From Planctomycetota bacterium (GTDB lineage: Bacteria; Planctomycetota; Planctomycetia; Pirellulales; Pirellulaceae): a stretch of DNA of 64,000 nucleotides. This document shows, piece by piece, positions 19,621-29,722 of the stretch; within the stretch, counting starts at the first letter, position 1, and each line of letters starts with the position of its first letter. A program made the position numbers and the translations under genes. The notes beneath the pieces were generated by a model. The model had not been told where the DNA came from. It saw only the letters and a list, made by a program, of their open reading frames with translations, and did no database searches. The DNA lies in NCBI GenBank assembly GCA_027622275.1, contig JAQBZB010000002.1:1-64000 (forward strand). The letters run 5' to 3'.

Positions 19621-21960
19621 TTAGGCATCAAGAATCGTGTTGGAGGAGCCATCTCCATTCACATCTCCTACGGGGGTTCCAGCAAAACCGCCACCGGTAC
19701 TTCCCGAGATATCGATAATGAAAACGGTCAGCGGTTCATCACCTTGGATCAAGTCCGTATTGCGTCCACCAATCCCGTCGAAATCACGGAACTTGACGCC
19801 ATGTATGGAAGAGCCGATCAGATTGCCAAAATCGACATTCGAAACGTTCGTACCACTTTGTCCCGCGATGTCCGCTGGGTTGGCTGTCTTCTGAATCCAG
19901 CCGGCCTGTTGCACCTCGCGGATGCGGTGGGTGCCGGTGCCGAGGTCGGCGATGGTATAAGTGCCAGTCGCGCCCGTGGTCGCACTCGGCTCGCCGACGT
20001 CTTTCACACCGTTGTCATTTATATCATCGTAGATCGTCCAGTTCGGCAGGCCGGGTTCTCCAGCATCCTTAACGCCGTTTCCATTCAGATCTTCAAACTT
20101 CGTGCCCGTAACATCGAACAAGTCGAAGTTGCCGAAGTTGACACCCGTGACTGCCTGACCGCCGACCACCGGGATGTCGGCTGGGTTGGTCGTCGTTTGA
20201 ACCCAACCAGCTTGAGCCACCTCACGTATCTTGTGAGTTCCAATTGTCACCTGGAGCACGTAATCGCCGTTGCCGTCGGTGGTCGTCGAGAGTTCACCAC
20301 CGTCGAGCGCGCCATTGTTGTTAGCGTCGGAATAAATCGTCCAGGCTGCCAGACCAGGCTCACCTGCATCTTTGCTCCCGTTCCCATTGAGGTCGTTAAA
20401 CTTTTGCCCGGCGATCGTGGGGATGCGGAAGTTGCCGAAAACAATGTTGGAGATGACTTCGCCGCTGGTCGGCGTAATGTCCGCTGGATTGGTCGTCGTC
20501 TGAATCCAATTGGCCTGTTGAGCCTCGCGTACTTTATGGGTGCCCGGTCCCACCTTTAAGGAATACGTGCCGTCCGAGGCAGTCACCGTACTCACCTCGC
20601 CACCATCTAAAGAGCCATTGTTGTTGGCGTCGGAGAAGATCGTCCAGCCTATCAGTCCGAGTTCGCCGGTATCCTGAACACTGTTGTTATTCAGATCATT
20701 GAACTTGAGACCCTGGATCGTCGCATCGCGGAAGTTACCAAAGTCCAAGTGATCAAGCGTCAATCCGGTTGATACATCGACGTTGTGCGAGCCCCCGTCC
20801 TCGGCCAAGGGATAAGTCGTGGTCCAACCTGCTTGTTTAACTTCGCGAATCACGTGAACGCCCAACGGGAGGATCAATGTGTAGGAGCCGTCTGCGCCGG
20901 TGTCCGCTGTCGGCTCGCCGGCATCAAACGCGTCATTGTTATTGGTGTCCGAATAAATCTGCCAGTTCGGCAATCCCGGTTCGCCGATGTCTTGGAAGCC
21001 ATCGCCGTTGACGTCCTCGTACTTGAAGCCGTGGACTTCGATTCCTGGGACAGCGACCCGCAAGTCATAGCGATTCACTTGACCAAGACTGCCGCTGTAA
21101 ACTTCGACGAAATAAGTTTGACCGGCGGCACCAGTGAACTGTGCCGTGTCAACATTCGTCTCGGTGGCATTGCTGCTGGTGATGACCACACCTGCCGCAT
21201 CGCGCACGCGGATGCCGAGATTGGTAGGCGAGTTTAGCCCGCTGGCCACACCCGTTCCCGCCGGCATCTGAATCCGGACCTCAATCGGACCGTTGTTCTG
21301 CGCCGTCAACTTGTAGTAATCGCGATCGGGTCGTGTGATCGTGCGGTCGGACACGTTGATGGTCGTACCACTAAAGGTGCCCAGGTTGTTCGCGGTGGCG
21401 CGTGTGTTGCCGTTTCCGCCGACATCGTCCGCATCGATGTTACGGACGCGAAGTTGGTAATCGGCGTCGTCGGTGGGCAAGTTACTTTTGATCTCGATCT
21501 TGAACAAGTCCGTCGTGTTCGCGGCTGCGGTGGTAAAGCTGAAGTTGTTTCCCGCTCCGCTCAAGACGGTTGGCCCAGCAATAATCGCATTAGCGTTGTC
21601 GCGTACGGTGACTTCCAGGAAATCGTCCCCCAACCCATCATTGGCAGGATCGCCACCCAAGTTTGCGACTGCGATTGTCAATTCGCCAGGAACCGCCGCG
21701 CGGAAGTTGTACCAATCTGGGTTGCTACTGTTGGTGATGGCTGCGACGCTCCCTGATGCGGGCGTAAAGCTATCAACAACACCCGATGTCAACCCGGGAT
21801 GAATTATCTCTTGCCCCGGACTGCTATCGTTCGTCGGCTCGGATTCCAGAAACGTCACGCTCAAGTTCAAACGCTCTTCCATGCGTTCGAAGAACAAAGA
21901 ACGATTTCGCGAGCGACGAAGACTTGCCATGCGATTTGCAGAGGCGAACTTGGTGGACAT
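19621..21960 (-). CDS. N-terminal part of giant SdrD_B/VWA surface protein, terminated by in-frame TAA inside VWA domain
   Basis: MSTKFASANRMASLRRSRNRSLFFERMEERLNLSVTFLE (LEPR-XLL-like N-term), pre-peptidase-like region, four SdrD_B units, ends ...LTVFIIDISGSTGGGFAGTPVGDVNGDGSSNTILDA*; gaggag-type RBS before ATG 21960. Confidence 0.8.
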   Translation of the reverse strand: MSTKFASANRMASLRRSRNRSLFFERMEERLNLSVTFLESEPTNDSSPGQEIIHPGLTSGVVDSFTPASGSVAAITNSSNPDWYNFRAAVPGELTIAVANLGGDPANDGLGDDFLEVTVRDNANAIIAGPTVLSGAGNNFSFTTAAANTTDLFKIEIKSNLPTDDADYQLRVRNIDADDVGGNGNTRATANNLGTFSGTTINVSDRTITRPDRDYYKLTAQNNGPIEVRIQMPAGTGVASGLNSPTNLGIRVRDAAGVVITSSNATETNVDTAQFTGAAGQTYFVEVYSGSLGQVNRYDLRVAVPGIEVHGFKYEDVNGDGFQDIGEPGLPNWQIYSDTNNNDAFDAGEPTADTGADGSYTLILPLGVHVIREVKQAGWTTTYPLAEDGGSHNVDVSTGLTLDHLDFGNFRDATIQGLKFNDLNNNSVQDTGELGLIGWTIFSDANNNGSLDGGEVSTVTASDGTYSLKVGPGTHKVREAQQANWIQTTTNPADITPTSGEVISNIVFGNFRIPTIAGQKFNDLNGNGSKDAGEPGLAAWTIYSDANNNGALDGGELSTTTDGNGDYVLQVTIGTHKIREVAQAGWVQTTTNPADIPVVGGQAVTGVNFGNFDLFDVTGTKFEDLNGNGVKDAGEPGLPNWTIYDDINDNGVKDVGEPSATTGATGTYTIADLGTGTHRIREVQQAGWIQKTANPADIAGQSGTNVSNVDFGNLIGSSIHGVKFRDFDGIGGRNTDLIQGDEPLTVFIIDISGSTGGGFAGTPVGDVNGDGSSNTILDA

Positions 21961-22345
21961 GCTTAATGCTCCTCTGGGATGGTGCTGTTTTGATTTAGGG
22001 GGAGTAGAACAACTAAACAGACTGATTTGCGTTTTCCGATCTGCCGTCTGCCGTAACGTGTCGATGGACCACCGAAGTTTTCCAAACTTCGTACTTTCAA
22101 CTCTTAAGACGGGGGAGATGCTACTGCTCTGAAATACCAAAGTCAAGTAACTTAATGGCTAATTTTCTAAGATTGTGTTCCGTGGTTTTACGATCGCCGC
22201 ATTGCGGACCGATGGTATAAACGCAGGATCGAGGGGCACAACTCCGTACACCGCATAAACAAGCGCCGAGTTCTCCACTGACGCTCGCCGCCCTAGTTGC
22301 GACTCGTTCCATCAACTAAACCACTTCTTTGCTAAAGTAATCTCC

Positions 22346-22759
22346 ATGAGTGCAACCGAGTACGACCCGCGCTACGTCGAAGGGGTCAACTTCTTCAACG
22401 ACTGTGAATACTTCGAGGCTCACGAGATCTGGGAAGATCTGTGGACCGAGTATCAAGGCCCATCGCGCCGCTTCTATCAAGGCTTGATCCAAGTCGCGGT
22501 CTGCCTGCACCACTTTGGGAACGGAAATACACGCGGCGCGAAGAAGCTATACTTCACGTGCAACAAGTACCTCGCCGAGTACCCCGACAAGTTCGAAGGA
22601 ATCGATGTGGCAAAGCTGCGGGCGGAACTCGAGGTTTGTTGTGCCGAGCTGCTCGCCGATGAGCAAGAGTATTCAAGTTTAGAGATCGATCCCGAGCTGA
22701 TCCCCGAGATTCATCTCGACCCGCCGCCCAGGGGCGGAGAGACGAGAGACGAGGGCTAA
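22346..22759 (+). CDS. DUF309 domain-containing protein
   Basis: YVEGVNFFNDCEYFEAHEIWEDLWTEYQGPSRRFYQGLIQVAVCLHHFGNGNTRGAKKLY. Confidence 0.9.
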   Translation: MSATEYDPRYVEGVNFFNDCEYFEAHEIWEDLWTEYQGPSRRFYQGLIQVAVCLHHFGNGNTRGAKKLYFTCNKYLAEYPDKFEGIDVAKLRAELEVCCAELLADEQEYSSLEIDPELIPEIHLDPPPRGGETRDEG

Positions 22760-22838
22760 CAGCCTGATCTTCGTTCGTGCCTTCTGACCTCTGACCTCTG
22801 ACCTCTGACCTCTGACCGCTAACCGCTAACCGCTATTC
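22736..22838. repeat. Degenerate heptanucleotide repeat array
   Basis: gagacga-gagacga-gggctaa, then tgacctc x4, gctaacc repeats. Confidence 0.8.
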
Positions 22839-22842
22839 CGAA

Positions 22843-23547
22843 ATGACCGACAACCAAAACAAGACACAATTACCAGCCGATTTTACCGGCCGGGTCCGCC
22901 TGTTCCCGTTGCCGGATCTGGTCATGTTTCCGCACGTTATGCAGCCATTGCATATTTTCGAGCCACGGTATCGCGAGCTGGTCGAGGATGCCTTGGCGAC
23001 CGATCAATTGGTCGCGATGGCGCATCTGCAAGCCGGATGGGAAGCGGATTATGAAGACCGGCCACCGATTTTTCCCGTGACGTGCATCGGCCGCATTGTT
23101 TCTCATGCACGCTTGGACGACGGCAAGTTCAACATCCTGCTGTTAGGTCTGCGCCGCGCCCTGATCACCGACGAGTTGCCGCTCACGCGATCGTTTCGCG
23201 AAGCAGAGGTCGCGGTCCTCGAAGATCTGTATGCCGGCGCGGCGACGCAAGAGCGGGCCAGCATCCAACGCGAGCTGCTGCATTGTTTCCGCCGCTTCAC
23301 GCCCGAATCGCCAGCCGCGCAGGAACAATTCGAATCGCTGATGAACAATCGCCTGCCGCTGGGAGTACTGACGGACATCATCAGCTTTACGATGAAGTTT
23401 GACGTCGATCTCAAGCAGCGGTTGTTGAGCGAATGGAACGTCGACCAGCGGGCGCGGATGTTGCTTGCCGAATTGCGTCAGCTCGACGATTCGCACGCGA
23501 TCAGCGATGACGAACGCAAGTTTCCGCCTGAATTCAGCGCGAACTGA
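22843..23547 (+). CDS. LON peptidase substrate-binding-domain protein
   Basis: VRLFPLPDLVMFPHVMQPLHIFEPRYRELVEDAL. Confidence 0.9.
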   Translation: MTDNQNKTQLPADFTGRVRLFPLPDLVMFPHVMQPLHIFEPRYRELVEDALATDQLVAMAHLQAGWEADYEDRPPIFPVTCIGRIVSHARLDDGKFNILLLGLRRALITDELPLTRSFREAEVAVLEDLYAGAATQERASIQRELLHCFRRFTPESPAAQEQFESLMNNRLPLGVLTDIISFTMKFDVDLKQRLLSEWNVDQRARMLLAELRQLDDSHAISDDERKFPPEFSAN

Positions 23548-23554
23548 GTTGCCG

Positions 23555-23690
23555 ATGGCAGGAGGGGTCAGAGGTCAGAGGTCAGGGGTCAGAATTTACG
23601 AGGCATTTGTCAGTCGTCACTGATCTCTGACTTCTGACTTCTGGCTTCTGGCTTCTGACTTCTGACTTCTGGCCCCTCTCCCCTTGCGAT
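23555..23690. repeat. Degenerate heptanucleotide repeat array, partly coding for the SelD C-terminus
   Basis: gaggtca/tctgact-type 7-mers; minus strand gaagtca-gaagtca-gaagcca-gaagcca. Confidence 0.8.
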
Positions 23691-25916
23691 CTTAATGCTC
23701 GGTTCGCGATCCACGCTTTCCACAACGTCACCAATCACCGCGGCCGGCACATCGCTCAGCTCCGCGAGTCGTGAAAGAACGGCGTCGACTTGCGACTCGC
23801 GAACGCCGAGCAGCAATCCGCCGCTTGTCTGGGGATCAAACAACGAAGCGTACCGTGAGTCGCGGCGCTGCCGTTCCGTGACGCGAATGTTTGCCTCGAC
23901 CGCACGGTTCGCGGGTCCAAGCGTACTTTCGATCCCTTCGCTGACGAGTTCGCCGACTCCGGCCAGCAACGGGATTTGATCGAGCAGCAACTCGGCGGAG
24001 GCGTTGCTCGCGCGGAGCATTTCGAGCAGATGCCCCGCGAGTCCAAAACCTGTCACGTCCGTCAATCCAAGGATGTCGAACCCGTTGACGAGCTGCGCGG
24101 CCGGCTGATTGCTCAACAGCATCGTGGGCAGCAAGGTGTCCATCCAGCGGGCTTCACACCGCGCCTGCATGTGTGCCGCCAAAAGGACGCCCGTCCCCAA
24201 CGGCTTGGTGAGAATCAATCGATCGCCAACTCGCAGCCCGGCTTTGGTGAGCGGTGCGCCGGGGCCTTGGCTGGCCAGCATCGTGAAGCCAACCGTGAGC
24301 TGCGGTCCTTCGATCGTATGCCCACCCACCAGCGTCGCTCCCATTTGACGGAACTCGTGCAATCCTCCAGCGAGGACTTCGTAGAGCAGTTGCTCTTGCT
24401 GGCGAGGTTTGCCGACGGGAATCGTTGCGCTGGCCAGTGCGGCGAACGGTTGAGCACCCAACGCGAACACATCGCTGGCCGAATTCAGCGCGGCGATACG
24501 CCCCACGACGTACGGATCGTCCAACGGCGCGGCAAAGAAGTCGACCGTCACGGTCATGGGCCGCCCTTCCGGTGCGCGGATGATCGCGGCATCGTCGGGT
24601 GCCTCCAAGCCGAGCAATACGTTTTCGTTGGATGGGATGTCCAGCCGCGCGAGAACCTTCGACAGGACGGACCCGCCAACTTTCCCGCCGCATCCCGCGC
24701 AACGCATTTGAACGGCTGCGTCTTCCCAGGCGGGATTCGCCGCCATGGGCATGATCGCATAGTTCTGGTACTTGGCCATGAACTTCGTGTCGATCGCGTT
24801 CTTCAGCCGCCAGGCCCAGCGCGTGTGGAAGCTGAGTCCCTTGTATTCGCCGATCGCTCGCCCGTCGCCTGTGTTGAAGAGTTTTAAGAAGTTGCGTTGC
24901 GGCCGATATTCTTCGAGCGGTTGTCCGCGCAATGTCCGTTGGATGTTCTCCCACAAAACCATCCCTTGCCGCACGGCATAGACGCCCGCCTTGGGAGTGA
25001 GTGAGTTCTCGATCGTGCCGGTATCACCAACCGCGAACACAGGAACATCACGTGTCGAGCGCAAGGTCGCATGAGTCAGCAGAAAGCCCTGGCCATCCTT
25101 CGGCAAGTCGAACCGCTCGAGCAGCGCTGGTGCCACGGCGCTGGTCGCCCACAAGACGAGGTCCGCGTCGACCTGTTGGCCGTCGTCCAGCGAAATGATT
25201 CCGTCAGCGATCCGCACGGCACGGCGTCCGAGCACAAGTCGGACACCACGCGCTGCGAGAGCCCGCCGCGCTTTGAGCGACGTCTTAGCCGTCGCGCCGG
25301 AAGTGACTTCATCACGACCGTTGACAATCGACAACTCGAACGCAATCTCCCCAAGCGTCTTCCTGATTCGGTTTGGCAGACAAAGCGCGATCTCGACGCC
25401 GCCGGCACCAGCACCGACGATCGCGATCCGAAGCGGTCTCTCCGGATGCCGTTGGTGAACAAGTCTCAATCGCTCTTCCAGCCGCTGCAGGAATGTCTGC
25501 ATGGGCTTGATCGCCAGCACCGTATCGTCAAGCGATTCGACACCGGCTCGCGTCGGAACGGAACCGATTCCAATCGATAAGACATCAAACCGGATGGACG
25601 CCCGGTTGCCGAACATGACTTCTTGCCGATCCACGTCAAGTCCGGTGACGGTGTCGACGATCAGTCGCGCCGCTGCCGGTGCCCCTGTTCCGACGGAAGC
25701 ACAGAGACGCACCAAGTCGATTTCCATTTGCTCTGGACGATATTGACCGGCCAAAGCACCCGGAAGCATCCCCGAGTAAGTCGCTATCGAGTAGTTCGAG
25801 ATGCAGGTCAGTCGGGCGTCTGCGATCGGATGCATCTTCCACATCCGCAGGATATGTGCGTTGGTATGCCCAATTCCGAGCAACACAACATCATGGGTGG
25901 GGAGCAGCGTCTGCAT
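23610..25916 (-). CDS. selD: Selenide, water dikinase with N-terminal FAD/NAD(P) (NDH-like) oxidoreductase domain
   Basis: N-term VVLLGIGHTNAHILRMWKM...GVYAVRQGMVLWENIQRTL; C-term CAGCGGKVGGSVLSKVL...DDAAIIRAPEGRPMTVTVDFFAAPLDDPYVVGRIAALNSASDVFALGAQP...LTDVTGFGLAGHLLEM. Confidence 0.9.
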   Translation of the reverse strand: MQTLLPTHDVVLLGIGHTNAHILRMWKMHPIADARLTCISNYSIATYSGMLPGALAGQYRPEQMEIDLVRLCASVGTGAPAAARLIVDTVTGLDVDRQEVMFGNRASIRFDVLSIGIGSVPTRAGVESLDDTVLAIKPMQTFLQRLEERLRLVHQRHPERPLRIAIVGAGAGGVEIALCLPNRIRKTLGEIAFELSIVNGRDEVTSGATAKTSLKARRALAARGVRLVLGRRAVRIADGIISLDDGQQVDADLVLWATSAVAPALLERFDLPKDGQGFLLTHATLRSTRDVPVFAVGDTGTIENSLTPKAGVYAVRQGMVLWENIQRTLRGQPLEEYRPQRNFLKLFNTGDGRAIGEYKGLSFHTRWAWRLKNAIDTKFMAKYQNYAIMPMAANPAWEDAAVQMRCAGCGGKVGGSVLSKVLARLDIPSNENVLLGLEAPDDAAIIRAPEGRPMTVTVDFFAAPLDDPYVVGRIAALNSASDVFALGAQPFAALASATIPVGKPRQQEQLLYEVLAGGLHEFRQMGATLVGGHTIEGPQLTVGFTMLASQGPGAPLTKAGLRVGDRLILTKPLGTGVLLAAHMQARCEARWMDTLLPTMLLSNQPAAQLVNGFDILGLTDVTGFGLAGHLLEMLRASNASAELLLDQIPLLAGVGELVSEGIESTLGPANRAVEANIRVTERQRRDSRYASLFDPQTSGGLLLGVRESQVDAVLSRLAELSDVPAAVIGDVVESVDREPSIKIARGEGPEVRSQKPEARSQKSEISDD

Positions 25917-25934
25917 GCCAGATCAATAACCAAA

Positions 25935-26077
25935 GTAGGATGGACACCTCGTCCGTCCAAGGGAGCGGGAAAGATGGAGGCGTTTATCCTACAAGATACA
26001 AGCACGGCTTGTGGAGATGAGTTGCAGACCAACGCAGCGGGGTAGGAGACGCAGGACGGACGAGGCGTCCATCCTAC
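25935..26077. repeat. REP/BIME-like element, 24-nt inverted arms GTAGGATGGACRCCTCGTCCGTCC
   Basis: Left arm 25935-25958, right arm 26054-26077, one mismatch; same arms as the element at 56142-56202. Confidence 0.8.
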
Positions 26078-26127
26078 GAAGTTCGCCCACGACGGATGGA
26101 TGTGTCGGCTTGGTGCGAGTGGGTGAG

Positions 26128-26328
26128 CTACTTCGCGGTGGCCAACAAGCGGTTGTGGCGAGAACGACGCTCGGCGCGTAAGCGTGCGCGACGCTTGGTT
26201 TCGCTGGGCTTCTCGTAGAATTCCCGGCGACGCATTTCTTTCTTGATACCGCTCCGCTCGACGAGCTTTCGAAAGCGGCGAACTGCCTCTTGAATTGATT
26301 CGCGGTCACGAACAAGCAGACGGACCAT
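26128..26328 (-). CDS. rpsU: 30S ribosomal protein S21
   Basis: [55 protein letters not shown]. Confidence 0.93.
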   Translation of the reverse strand: MVRLLVRDRESIQEAVRRFRKLVERSGIKKEMRRREFYEKPSETKRRARLRAERRSRHNRLLATAK

Positions 26329-27397
26329 TGCTACTCCAAAGTACTAACTGTTTCTTCGACCACCAACAGTCTTTGCGTCCAAGCGAAGTGTCGAGCCGCG
26401 CAGTTTATCCAAGCCGTAATAGCTTGTCGACCCCCTGAATTACAGCTGTATGACGGCGTCGGAAGGCGCTGGTGCAAGGCACGCGGCGGATTAGAACGTG
26501 CCCCGAGCAGTGACGGCATATGTAGGCCAAAGAGTCGCGGAGTCGCACCTCAGCAATCCGGCAAAATGTTGGCATCTCGTTTCGTACAAGTGACCGTCAG
26601 TGAGCTGTTGTCTCCGCCGGCGATTCCCGGTCCACTGGCTTCGTCACCGAGCCGTGTGTCGGATTTCACGCCGTGACCGGCAAACTGCTCGCCGTGCCCC
26701 TAACTTGGCCCCTCCGAAATCATTCGCCGCCCCGGCCATTCTCGCTGATGCAATTGCCCTGCGTGACCATATTCACTTCCCCAATCAAGCGCAATTTCTC
26801 CATCGCCAAGTCCATTTCTACCCCGACCACTAATTCCTTCGCTACGATCTGCGAATGAGGCTCAAGAAACATGCCCGTCCGAATCGAAACTAACATTCGG
26901 AGGGTTTGTTCTAATCGGTTCCGATTCCCACCAGGGAGCTGAATCGGTTGAAGCGAGCCCAAGGGGAGCCTTGCCAAAGGCTCGCAATGCCTTTGTTGAG
27001 TACACCGATCGTTGGCCCGACGACCGGTGCGCTCTCTGTATCACCTTCCTTGATGGTGTACCTCGTCGAGTACCAGATGAAAGGATAGTGGGAGTGCGGC
27101 CTTAGAATCCGAAAAACGAAGTTTTTAGCAAGCTTCTATATTTTACGGATTTTAACCAAATACCCGTTATCCAAGTTGCCGATGTTATTCATGTGGCGTG
27201 GATCAGAAGGAACTGAACCTCCGCCACGACTAGAAGCAAGTTCCAAGCCCTGACCCAGATGTTTATGTGTGTTTTCTGGTTCCCGCAACTGGAAAAAGAT
27301 CTTTGTCGATCGTGCATATAGACAAGGGGCACAGCTAGTTTGCCCACGGCAAATTAGTTGACCGAAAACAACGAGCGAGTAAATTGGAGAGCCTGTG

Positions 27398-27970
27398 ATG
27401 AAGGTCTTCACAACGGGACAGGTCGCAAAGATCTGTAAAGTGGCACCGCGTACGGTTAGCAAGTGGTTCGATTCGGGCCGCCTGAAGGGGTACCGAATTC
27501 CCGGATCCCAAGACCGTCGCATTCCGCGAGAGTATTTGATCCGATTTCTGAAAGAGCATGGAATGCCTTTGGGCGACCTCGAAGACGAGGCCATGGCCAA
27601 AGTGTTGATCGTGGCTCAAGATCAGGTTTTGATCGAAAACCTCAAGCGGGAACTACCTACTGAAAGGCGATTTAAGGTTGCTGTGGCAGCCAGTGGCTTT
27701 GAGGCTGGTATTCAAGCTGAGAGTTTCCACCCTGACTGCATTATTACCGACTTCTCAATCGGTAAGGTTGAAGCGTTGCAAATCTGCCAGAACCTACGGA
27801 AGAACGCCGATTTCGGCGATACGATCTTGATCGCTCTTCTTCCCGACGATGGCAGCCCGATGAGCTTCGACCGTTCCAGCATCAACGAAACGTTCAAGAA
27901 ACCGTTCGACGCCCACCTGTTGGCCGAACGACTCCGAACGCTAATTGGCGCGAAGAAGGAACTCGTGTAG
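27398..27970 (+). CDS. Helix-turn-helix (MerR/excisionase-type) DNA-binding protein with response-regulator-like receiver domain
   Basis: MKVFTTGQVAKICKVAPRTVSKWFDSGRLKGYRIPGSQDRRIPREYLIRFLKEHGM then KVLIVAQDQVLIENLKREL...PDCIITDFSIGKVEALQICQNLR...FKKPFDAHLLAERL. Confidence 0.85.
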   Translation: MKVFTTGQVAKICKVAPRTVSKWFDSGRLKGYRIPGSQDRRIPREYLIRFLKEHGMPLGDLEDEAMAKVLIVAQDQVLIENLKRELPTERRFKVAVAASGFEAGIQAESFHPDCIITDFSIGKVEALQICQNLRKNADFGDTILIALLPDDGSPMSFDRSSINETFKKPFDAHLLAERLRTLIGAKKELV

Positions 27971-28012
27971 CACAACTTGCTACTCGATAGCAGCTCATCG
28001 CCGATAATAATC

Positions 28013-28044
28013 CGCCGCGGATGACCCCCGCGGCGGTTTTTTTA
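28013..28044 (+). terminator. Rho-independent terminator after the HTH-receiver gene
   Basis: ccgccgcgg atgaccc ccgcggcgg ttttttt. Confidence 0.9.
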
Positions 28045-28217
28045 TGGCCGCGCGGGAACGCTCATGGCTCGCAGGGCCGTTATGCACTCGACGGAACTGC
28101 GGTTTCACAGTCATAGCGCTCGACGTGAACGGCCCTCGACGATGCCGTGACGACGCTTACAATGTTGAGTTTACTGGTCGCAGCGGCTCTGCCCCTAGTC
28201 TGAGAGCATTCACTCCA

Positions 28218-28703
28218 GTGTCGAACGAGCTTTCCCACTTCGACGAACACGGTGCCAGCCGGATGGTGGATGTCAGCCGAAAGGCGATCACCGATCGAAT
28301 GGCTCGCGCGTCGGGCCAGATTTCGATGGCTCCCGCGACGCTTCAATTGATCCGAGACAAACAACTCGTCAAGGGCGACGTCCTCGAGGTCGCACGTTTG
28401 GCCGGAATCATGGCCGCCAAGCGAACCGCCGATCTCATCCCGCTGTGCCACCCTCTCGGATTGGATGCGGTATCCATCGAGTTTCGCTTTCCCGACGAGC
28501 GGAGAGTCGAGATTCAAGCGACCGTGCATGTCACGGCTCGGACGGGAGTCGAGATGGAAGCGTTAACTGCCGTTTCCGTGGCGGGACTGACAATTTACGA
28601 CATGTGCAAAGCCGTTGATCGCCAGATGGTGATCGAAGAGATCCGACTGGAAGAAAAATCCGGTGGACGCAGCGGCCATTTTTTGCGTGAACAGCAGGCG
28701 TGA
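28218..28703 (+). CDS. moaC: Cyclic pyranopterin monophosphate synthase
   Basis: [31 protein letters not shown]...[28 protein letters not shown]...[35 protein letters not shown] start. Confidence 0.93.
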   Translation: MSNELSHFDEHGASRMVDVSRKAITDRMARASGQISMAPATLQLIRDKQLVKGDVLEVARLAGIMAAKRTADLIPLCHPLGLDAVSIEFRFPDERRVEIQATVHVTARTGVEMEALTAVSVAGLTIYDMCKAVDRQMVIEEIRLEEKSGGRSGHFLREQQA

Positions 28704-28715
28704 GGAAAAGATAGC

Positions 28716-29720
28716 GTGAGCCGATTTGTATCTGAGCCCGAAACCACTACATCTCCCGTGCCCGATGTCTACGGTCCGATCGAGTCGGAGTTGGCGGCCG
28801 TGGAACGCATCCTCAAGGCGGAACTTCGTAGCGATCACCCGTATGTCGATGAACTGGTCCGTTACGGATGTCTTCTCGGTGGCAAACGCCTGCGGCCGAC
28901 ACTACTCTTGCTGACCGCCAAGGCGATCGGCGAGTTGAAGCAAGAGCATCTGATCCTGGGGGCGGTCGTCGAGATGATCCACACGGCGACGCTCGTTCAC
29001 GACGATGTCCTCGACGAAGCCGAGACGCGCCGCCACTTGGCCACGGTCAATTCACGCTGGGACAACAAGGCCAGCGTGCTGCTCGGTGATTACCTGTTCA
29101 CACATTCGTTCTATCTCGCCAGCACCACCGGCAGCGCCTGGGCGTGTCAGGAGATTGGTCGCGCCACCAATATCGTCTGCGAGGGAGAGCTGCGCCAGAA
29201 AGGTTGTCGGGGCGACTTCGCGCTCAGCGAGCGCGAGTATTTCGAGATTATCGCCGCCAAGACCGCCGAACTCACGGCCTGCAGTTGCCGGTTGGGCGCG
29301 CATTATGCGGGCGCTTCGGACGAAGTTGTCGAGCGGCTCACAAACTTTGGGCGAGATTTGGGAATCGCGTTTCAAATCGTCGACGATGTGCTCGATCTTC
29401 AAGGGGAAGAAGAAACGACCGGCAAGTCGCTTGGCACCGATCTCGAACAGCAAAAACCAACGCTTCCGATCATCCACGCGTTGGAAAGCCACTCGCCCAG
29501 CAAACGCGACGAGTTATTGTCGCTGTTGAGCGGCGACGTTGCTCCAAGTCGCGAGTCGTTGCTGCCTTGGCTGGCTGAGTACGATTCCATCGAGTACGCC
29601 TATGAGACGGCAAAGCGATTTGCCGCCAGCGCGATGGATTGCCTCGCCTGCTTGGAAGAGAGCGACGCAACGAACACGTTGCGGCTCATCGCCGCATTTG
29701 TTGTCGAGCGGTCTCGCTAA
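28716..29720 (+). CDS. Polyprenyl diphosphate synthase
   Basis: GGKRLRPTLLLLTAKAIGE...IHTATLVHDDVLDEAETRRHLATVNSRWDNKASVLLGDYLFTHSF...FQIVDDVLDLQGEEETTGKSLGTDL. Confidence 0.93.
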   Translation: MSRFVSEPETTTSPVPDVYGPIESELAAVERILKAELRSDHPYVDELVRYGCLLGGKRLRPTLLLLTAKAIGELKQEHLILGAVVEMIHTATLVHDDVLDEAETRRHLATVNSRWDNKASVLLGDYLFTHSFYLASTTGSAWACQEIGRATNIVCEGELRQKGCRGDFALSEREYFEIIAAKTAELTACSCRLGAHYAGASDEVVERLTNFGRDLGIAFQIVDDVLDLQGEEETTGKSLGTDLEQQKPTLPIIHALESHSPSKRDELLSLLSGDVAPSRESLLPWLAEYDSIEYAYETAKRFAASAMDCLACLEESDATNTLRLIAAFVVERSR

Positions 29721-29722
29721 TC

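Noticed and set aside
13829-21237. Many long plus-strand ORFs over 13.8-21.2 kb
   Set aside because: Shadows of the SdrD_B repeats; repetitive reverse-complement composition with no recognisable domains.
26720-26977. 85-aa minus ORF upstream of the HTH-receiver gene
   Set aside because: No recognisable domain and no clear RBS; the 26.5-27.4 kb interval left unannotated.
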